Assembly (NCBI GenBank): GCA_017548765.1
Contig: JAFYZH010000072.1
Coordinates: 1 to 58,433 of the forward strand
DNA: 58,433 bases
Source: Lachnospiraceae bacterium
GTDB lineage: Bacteria; Bacillota; Clostridia; Lachnospirales; Lachnospiraceae
Reading direction: 5' to 3'
Shown here: piece after piece, positions 53,564-58,433 of the stretch
Position numbering within the stretch: the first letter of the stretch is position 1
Layout of the letters: each line of letters starts with the position of its first letter
Notes under the pieces: generated by a model
Told to the model about the DNA's origin: nothing
Seen by the model: the letters and a program-made list of their open reading frames with translations, nothing else
Database searches by the model: none
Translations under genes and position numbers: made by a program

Positions 53564-55426
53564 ATGATTAGACGAAACAAACACAGCTTGATCAGCCTCA
53601 GCCTGGCGGGAGTGCTCGCATTGTCCGCCTCGACTTCGTTTGGGGGCTGCCGGGTATACGCCGATCCCGTATCGGATGATCCGGACACGATTCAGGTGAC
53701 CCTGGATACGGATGTGACTTTTGCTGATCCGGTTGATGATCGAAAAGAGAATAATAGTGAAGTGGTCGATGCCAGCGATCTCGAGATCGTTATGGCCGGG
53801 GCCGCTGTGGATCTAAATCGATATTTGGAGTCGGATTTCGTCTACGATTCGGCAGAATTGTTGGCACGGATCCATATCAATCCCTCGCTTCCCACTCCGA
53901 CGGAAACCGAGCCGGAACTGAACCGGGAAGAGACGATGGCTCCTCCGGTGGAGACACCGCCGGCCGTGGAGACCTCGCCTGAGGTCGTTGTACCGCCGAC
54001 AGAGGCTCCGACGGAACCGCCTACGGAAGCACCCACCATTCCGCCGAGTGCAGGATATAAAGGAATGGCGATCAGCCAGCCGCCCGAAGCCTACGTAAAT
54101 GTTCGTACGGCACCGAGCGCATCGGCGAAGAAAGTCGGTAAGATCTATGCGAACGCTGTAGCAGACGTTTTGGAGGAAGTTCCCGGTGAGGGAGGCTCCT
54201 GGTTCCTGATCACATCCGGAACCGTTACCGGTTATGTAAAAGCAGAATTCTTCGTGATCGGAGAAGCGGCGCTGGCCATGAAGGATGCCATCGCAACGCG
54301 CATCGGTACGATCAATACATACAACCTGCGGTTGCGCAGTACGCCGGATCTTTCTAAGAAGGATAATATCATCACGATGCTCTCCCATGGAACCCAGACG
54401 ATCATCGTTGATGAGGTCGGCGAGTTCTATAAGATCGAGTTGGATGAAGGCTACTATGGTTACCTGCATCGTGACTATGTAGACATCGAATATAAGTTTG
54501 GTCATGCGATCAGCCTCGACGAGGAACGTCTTGCGGCTGAGAAAGCATATCAGGAGCAGCTCGAGCGTGAAGCCGAGGAGGCTCGTCTCGCGGAAGAAGC
54601 CCGTCTGGCTGAAGAAGCGAGAAAGGCGGAGGAAGCCCGTCTGGCAGCGGAAGCGGCATCCAGAGCGGCGGCAGAGGCTGCACGTTTGGCAGAAGAGTCC
54701 CGCCTGGCAGCGGAAGCGGCATCCAGGGCAGCTGCAGAGGCAGCGGCTGAGGTCGCAAGAACGACGATCGTTCAGATCTCCGCCCGTTACATCGGCGGTC
54801 AGAAATATGTCGGTGATGCGGTAGATGTCAGTGAAGTTGAGATCATCGTATATTATCAGGATGGTCACACAGAGAAGAATCTTCCCGGTTGGGCATGTCC
54901 GTTGATCGGCATACCTATGGTAGCAGGAGAGGTCATTTACCCGGTTCAGCTCGGCGATCATATGACACAGTTCTCGGTTACCGCGATCGAGCGTCCGGTC
55001 GAGACGCAGCCCGTTGAGACGGCGCCGCCGGCAACTCAGCCGGTGATCTCCGAAGCCGACCAGCTTCGTCTGGCGATCTGTGAATATGCGAAACAGTTTG
55101 TCGGTAATCCGTACAGACTCGGCGGAACCGATCTCCTCCACGGAACGGATTGCTCCGGTTTCGTAATGCGTGTATTCCAGCAGTTCGGTATTTCGACAAC
55201 ACGTACTTCCAGAAGTCAGGCCTTAAACGGTACACCGGTTCCGGTAGACTTGAATACGTTGCGTCCCGGCGACCTGCTGTTCTACGATACCAATGGTTCC
55301 ATATCGCATGTAGCGATCTACATCGGCAACGGTCAGATCGTTCACGCGGCAAATGATAACTTCGGCATTTGTATCTGGGATGCGTTCTATCGTACTCCTT
55401 GTAAGGCCGTAACGTTCCTTCCGTAA
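53564..55426 (+). CDS. Secreted SH3-NlpC/P60 peptidoglycan endopeptidase
   Basis: 620 aa. Signal peptide (about 1-33, cleavage near VYA-DP). A Pro/Thr/Glu linker leads to two SH3b domains (about 165-225 and 235-310; cores YVNVRTAPSASAKKVG and YNLRLRSTPDLSKKDN). A long Ala/Glu/Arg helical region of heptad-like repeats (EEARLAEEARKAEEAR) follows, then a small beta domain (about 405-470) and the C-terminal NlpC/P60 domain. GTDCSGFV gives Cys530, with His582 and His594 completing the triad. It should cut stem-peptide cross-links. A tandem paralogue follows at 55655. Confidence 0.93.
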   Translation: MIRRNKHSLISLSLAGVLALSASTSFGGCRVYADPVSDDPDTIQVTLDTDVTFADPVDDRKENNSEVVDASDLEIVMAGAAVDLNRYLESDFVYDSAELLARIHINPSLPTPTETEPELNREETMAPPVETPPAVETSPEVVVPPTEAPTEPPTEAPTIPPSAGYKGMAISQPPEAYVNVRTAPSASAKKVGKIYANAVADVLEEVPGEGGSWFLITSGTVTGYVKAEFFVIGEAALAMKDAIATRIGTINTYNLRLRSTPDLSKKDNIITMLSHGTQTIIVDEVGEFYKIELDEGYYGYLHRDYVDIEYKFGHAISLDEERLAAEKAYQEQLEREAEEARLAEEARLAEEARKAEEARLAAEAASRAAAEAARLAEESRLAAEAASRAAAEAAAEVARTTIVQISARYIGGQKYVGDAVDVSEVEIIVYYQDGHTEKNLPGWACPLIGIPMVAGEVIYPVQLGDHMTQFSVTAIERPVETQPVETAPPATQPVISEADQLRLAICEYAKQFVGNPYRLGGTDLLHGTDCSGFVMRVFQQFGISTTRTSRSQALNGTPVPVDLNTLRPGDLLFYDTNGSISHVAIYIGNGQIVHAANDNFGICIWDAFYRTPCKAVTFLP

Positions 55427-55449
55427 GGAAAGACGAAACATAAAACTGC

Positions 55450-55489
55450 AAAGCGGACAGGGGGTCTTGACTTCCTGTCCGCTTTTTTT
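55450..55489 (+). terminator. Intrinsic terminator between the two P60 genes
   Basis: AAAGCGGACAGG pairs with CCTGTCCGCTTT across 12 nt, followed by a run of T. It separates the two genes into independent transcription units. Confidence 0.92.
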
Positions 55490-55522
55490 CGAAACCTTTT
55501 TCGTTCTTTTTCCGGGAAGGTA

Positions 55523-55551
55523 TTGACATTTGTTTTGGGATTTGCTATAAT
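55523..55551 (+). promoter_or_regulatory. Promoter of the second SH3-NlpC/P60 gene
   Basis: TTGACA (55523-55528), 17 bp, TATAAT (55546-55551), with TGC before it as an extended -10. Confidence 0.9.
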
Positions 55552-55556
55552 CCCAT

Positions 55557-55582
55557 CGTAACACTTTTGTAACAATTGTAAT
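55557..55582 (+). promoter_or_regulatory. WalR (YycF)-like boxes at the second P60 promoter
   Basis: CGTAAC-N5-TGTAAC (one mismatch to the consensus) and a third TGTAAT 3 nt later. Position relative to the -10 is identical to that at 53396. The leader also carries CGTAAA/TTTACG and GGGG/CCCC stems before the start codon. Confidence 0.65.
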
Positions 55583-55654
55583 ATTTGCGTAAATTGTTTA
55601 CGACATAAATGGGGGTCCCCCCTCCCGATTTTTATAGATTTAGGTGTTTTGCGA

Positions 55655-57082
55655 ATGAGAAGACATAACAGATTCAGCCTGATCGGCTTCGGACTGGCGG
55701 GTATGCTTGCAGTAGCAGCAGTGGCGCCGGCCGGAGGTTCCAGGATCCTGGCAGAGCAGACGAAGGGCTCGGAAGATGTCACATCTGCTTACGATCCGGC
55801 AGAAACCGAAGAAAACAAACAAAACATTGAAATAGCGAGCAGAAGTGACGGCGGTTCAAAACAAACGGCCGGTGTTTCTGTGTCTTTTGATCGGTCTGCA
55901 TTGGCCGGATTTACTTATGATTCCTCTGAGTTGTTTGAGCGTATCAACATCCAGCCTACGGCATCGTCGTCCGCTTCGAAGGCGACGCAGCCTGCGAGCA
56001 CGAACGAGGCAGATCTGCCCGCGATCCCGGTAACGGAAACATTGCCCGATGTGCTTCCCGAGCCTACGCTGGCAGTGGAGACCGGCTATAAGGGAATGGC
56101 GGTCAGCCTTCCCAGAGAGACCTATGTAAATATCCGTACGGCGCCGAACGCTTCGGCTGAGAAGGTCGGTAAGATCTACGCGAAGGCAGTAGCGGACGTA
56201 CTGGAAGAGGTGCCCGGCACAGACGGCGCGTGGTTTAAGATCCATTCCGGTTCGGTAGACGGTTACGTTAAGGCCGAATTCTTCGCGATCGGCGAGGATG
56301 CGCTTTCCATGACGGATGCGATCTCGACACGTATCGGCACGGTCAATGCTACAAACCTGCGTCTGCGCAGCACGCCGGATCTTTCGAATAATGACAACAT
56401 CATCACGACACTGGGCTCCGGAACGAAGGCGACCATCGTCGATGAAGAAGGCGATTTCTATAAGATCGAGCTGGATAAGGACTATTTCGGTTATATCCAT
56501 CGCGATTATGTGAAGTTGGAATATCTGTATTCGCAGGCGATCAGCCTCGATGAGGAGCGTATCGCGGCCGAACTGGCTTATCAGGAGCAGCTCGCGCGTG
56601 AGGCAGAGGAAGCGAGACTGGCAGAAGAGGCGAGACTTGCGGAGGAAGCGCGTAAAGAAGCAGAACGTAAGGCAGAGGCAGCCCGGAAGGCTGCGGAGAA
56701 GCGCAGACAGGCGGATGCGTTCCGTCAGCAGCTTTGCGCGTACGCCCTTCAGTTCGTCGGCAACCCGTACCGTTTCGGCGGTTCGGACCTCATCAACGGA
56801 ACGGATTGCTCCGGTTTCGTAATGCGTGTCTACCAGAAGTTCGGCTATAAGATCGAGCGTACATCCCGTAAGCAGGCGGCTACCGGAACTCCGGTCGCAG
56901 TAAACCTGAAGACCCTGCGTCCCGGCGATCTGTTGTTCTACGAAACGAACGGCAGGATCAACCACGTGGCCCTCTACATCGGCAACGGTAAGATCGTCCA
57001 CGCGGCAAATGAAAACTTCGGCATCTGCGTCTGGGATGCGTTCTACCGCACACCGTGCAGCGCCGTATCCTTCTTGCCGTAA
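55655..57082 (+). CDS. Secreted SH3-NlpC/P60 peptidoglycan endopeptidase, paralogue
   Basis: 475 aa from ATG 55655 with AGGTG upstream; an in-frame TTG two codons earlier is not preferred. Signal peptide (about 1-30), a short linker, two SH3b domains (about 150-205 and 215-290; cores YVNIRTAPNASAEKVG and TNLRLRSTPDLSNNDN), an EEARLAEEARK helical linker, and NlpC/P60 with Cys385 in GTDCSGFV. It lacks the small beta domain and long Pro/Thr linker of its neighbour at 53564. It is clearly a duplicate with a parallel promoter. Expected to cleave peptidoglycan stem peptides. Confidence 0.93.
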   Translation: MRRHNRFSLIGFGLAGMLAVAAVAPAGGSRILAEQTKGSEDVTSAYDPAETEENKQNIEIASRSDGGSKQTAGVSVSFDRSALAGFTYDSSELFERINIQPTASSSASKATQPASTNEADLPAIPVTETLPDVLPEPTLAVETGYKGMAVSLPRETYVNIRTAPNASAEKVGKIYAKAVADVLEEVPGTDGAWFKIHSGSVDGYVKAEFFAIGEDALSMTDAISTRIGTVNATNLRLRSTPDLSNNDNIITTLGSGTKATIVDEEGDFYKIELDKDYFGYIHRDYVKLEYLYSQAISLDEERIAAELAYQEQLAREAEEARLAEEARLAEEARKEAERKAEAARKAAEKRRQADAFRQQLCAYALQFVGNPYRFGGSDLINGTDCSGFVMRVYQKFGYKIERTSRKQAATGTPVAVNLKTLRPGDLLFYETNGRINHVALYIGNGKIVHAANENFGICVWDAFYRTPCSAVSFLP

Positions 57083-57097
57083 AGCGGAAGGCTAAAC

Positions 57098-57126
57098 TTG
57101 AGATTTAACAGAATATAAAGTATAAT
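57098..57126 (+). promoter_or_regulatory. Promoter of the TetM-like gene
   Basis: TTGAGA (57098-57103), 17 bp, TATAAT (57121-57126). The following terminator stem begins one base later, so the transcription start falls inside its left arm. Confidence 0.82.
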
Positions 57127-57160
57127 AAACGAGTAGGAGGAGCGTTCTTCCTACTCGTTT
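57127..57160 (+). terminator. Terminator hairpin overlapping the start of TetM-like transcription
   Basis: AAACGAGTAGGA pairs perfectly with TCCTACTCGTTT across a 10-nt loop; the T run is only three. It probably ends the P60 transcript. RNA starting from the promoter at 57098 would begin within the left arm and so could form only part of the stem. Confidence 0.7.
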
Positions 57161-57218
57161 GCTATGTTTAATGACCGTCGCCCGAAGCGCGGGTGACGTT
57201 ATATATGGGGGACTTACA

Positions 57219-58433
57219 TTGAGCAGATCCGAGACGATCACGATCGGAATATTGGCGCACGTGGACGCGGGAAAGACCACACTGGCGGAGAGCATGCTCT
57301 ACACCGCCGGCGTGATCCGCACGCCGGGCCGCGTGGATCATAAGAACGCCTACTTGGACAATGATGCGATGGAGCGTGCGCGCGGCATCACGATCTTCTC
57401 CAAGCAGGCGCGCTTTGCGTATAAAGATCTGAATTTCGTCCTGGTGGACACGCCGGGACATGTCGATTTTTCGGCGGAGACGGAGCGGACGCTGGCGGTC
57501 CTGGATTACGCGATCCTGGTCATCAGCGCGGCGGACGGGGTGTCCGGTCACGTGCTGACGCTGTGGCGGCTGCTGGCGCGTCATCACGTCCCGGTCTTCC
57601 TGTTTGTGAATAAGATGGACCAGCCGGGCGCGGACCGCGCATCGTCGCTGGAGGAACTGAACCGTTCGTTGTCGGACCACATCGTGGACTTCACCGACGC
57701 GCCGGACGATGCTGCATTAGCCGAAAGCATTGCCCTCTGCGACGAGGCGATGCTGGAGGACTTTCTGGCGGGACACGCGCCCTCGGAAGAGGAGATCGCG
57801 GCGGCCATCGCCGCGCGGAAGGTCTTCCCCTGTTATTTCGGTTCTGCGCTGCGTATAACGGGCGTAGAGGAGTTTATGGACGGCTTTGCGACATTTATGC
57901 GTGCGAAGGATTATCCGGCCGAATTCGGCGCGAGAGTGTATAAGATCTCGCATGATGATAAAGGGAACCGCCTGACGTTTATGAAGGTCACGGGCGGCGT
58001 GCTTCGCGTGCGCGAAAAGCTCGCATTTTCCGAGGAGAAGGTGAACCGCCTGCGGTTGTACTCAGGCGTGGGCTTCCAGGAAGTGCAGGAGGTCGCGGCG
58101 GGCGACATCTGCGCGGCGATCGGCCTGAGTAAGACGCAGTGCGGTGACTTGCTGGGCTATGAGAGCACGGACGGCGGGCACGCGCCCGTTTTGCGCCCGG
58201 TGCTGACCTATGGCCTCATCCTGCCGGACGGCGTCGACCCGCACGTGTTCTGGGGACGCATCCGCCTGCTGGAGGAAGAGGATCCGATGTTGCGCCTGAA
58301 CTGGGATGAGCGCGGCGGCCGCATCGAGGTGCAGGTCATGGGCGACGTCCAGATGGAGATTTTGAAGACCATGATCGCGGATCGTTTCGGCGTCGACGTG
58401 TCGTTCGACGCGGGCGCGATCGTATATAAAGAG
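57219..58433 (+). CDS. TetM-like translation factor GTPase (partial, C-terminus beyond window)
   Basis: 405 codons are visible, running off the window. The start is TTG at 57219, preceded by GGGGG; no in-frame ATG is better placed. G1 is GILAHVDAGKTT, the switch region is NDAMERARGITIFSKQARF, G3 is DTPGHVDF and G4 is NKMD. It continues into domain II (KVTGGVLRVREKL) and domain III. It matches EF-G-like GTPases of the Tet(M)/Tet(O) ribosomal protection group, though chromosomal copies in Clostridia often have no proven role in resistance. Whether the C-terminal loop needed to displace tetracycline is present cannot be seen. Confidence 0.88.
   Translation, partial: MSRSETITIGILAHVDAGKTTLAESMLYTAGVIRTPGRVDHKNAYLDNDAMERARGITIFSKQARFAYKDLNFVLVDTPGHVDFSAETERTLAVLDYAILVISAADGVSGHVLTLWRLLARHHVPVFLFVNKMDQPGADRASSLEELNRSLSDHIVDFTDAPDDAALAESIALCDEAMLEDFLAGHAPSEEEIAAAIAARKVFPCYFGSALRITGVEEFMDGFATFMRAKDYPAEFGARVYKISHDDKGNRLTFMKVTGGVLRVREKLAFSEEKVNRLRLYSGVGFQEVQEVAAGDICAAIGLSKTQCGDLLGYESTDGGHAPVLRPVLTYGLILPDGVDPHVFWGRIRLLEEEDPMLRLNWDERGGRIEVQVMGDVQMEILKTMIADRFGVDVSFDAGAIVYKE

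Overview
The window is chromosomal DNA of about 55% G+C from an anaerobic Bacillota, most likely class Clostridia. Support for this: a pyruvate:ferredoxin oxidoreductase in gamma-delta-alpha-beta order, CvfB, WalR-type boxes in front of NlpC/P60 hydrolases, a chromosomal TetM-like GTPase, cell-wall hydrolases with Thr/Pro/Glu linkers, and GGAGG-type ribosome binding sites. Gut or rumen relatives (Lachnospiraceae or Saccharofermentans-like) are plausible, but the genus cannot be read from sequence alone. There is no prophage, plasmid or CRISPR signal.

Layout. 1-1219: 3' end of a 23S rRNA gene followed by eight tRNA genes, with no 5S in between. 1381-9881: a cell-wall amidase with Ig-like domains, an S1-domain protein, then tsaE-tsaB-rimI-rnz-tsaD-ispD-greA, mostly overlapping or nearly so. 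10124-11872: a large protein of unknown family. 12071-12734: a second tRNA cluster (Pro, Gly, His, Gln, Lys). 12793-19543: a MYG1-like protein, a polytopic membrane protein, a THUMP rRNA methyltransferase, XTP pyrophosphatase, a phosphodiesterase and an aminotransferase. 19563-19991: an unusual non-coding element with nested inverted repeats. 20070-23240: convergent MATE exporter and GH9 glucanase. 23534-30787: two paralogous zinc-ribbon membrane proteins, the pyruvate:ferredoxin oxidoreductase operon and a TM2 protein. 30926-36562: tRNA-Gln, cvfB, an XRE regulator, a sugar ABC ATPase, a PucR-type regulator and an S41 protease. 36638-47864: a third zinc-ribbon protein, uvrB-uvrA, alkaline phosphatase, alpha-xylosidase and a DUF5131 protein. 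47939-57082: an LRR protein, a two-TM protein, an SH3-amidase lipoprotein, an orphan ABC ATPase, trxB and two tandem SH3-NlpC/P60 hydrolases. 57219-58433: a TetM-like GTPase cut by the window end.

How it fits together. Most genes are housekeeping: tRNA t6A modification, translation and RNA quality control, nucleotide excision repair, pyruvate oxidation and redox. Between them lie a cell-envelope set (four peptidoglycan hydrolases, a lipoprotein phosphatase, zinc-ribbon membrane proteins) and a plant-glycan set (GH9, GH31, an MsmX-type ATPase). The most unusual signals are non-coding: the nested inverted-repeat element at 19.6-20.0 kb, twin promoters with WalR-like boxes at 53.4 and 55.6 kb, a recurring hairpin element in tRNA spacers, paired 36-bp repeats between divergent promoters at 13.7 kb, and strong over-use of the octamer CATTGCCC throughout.
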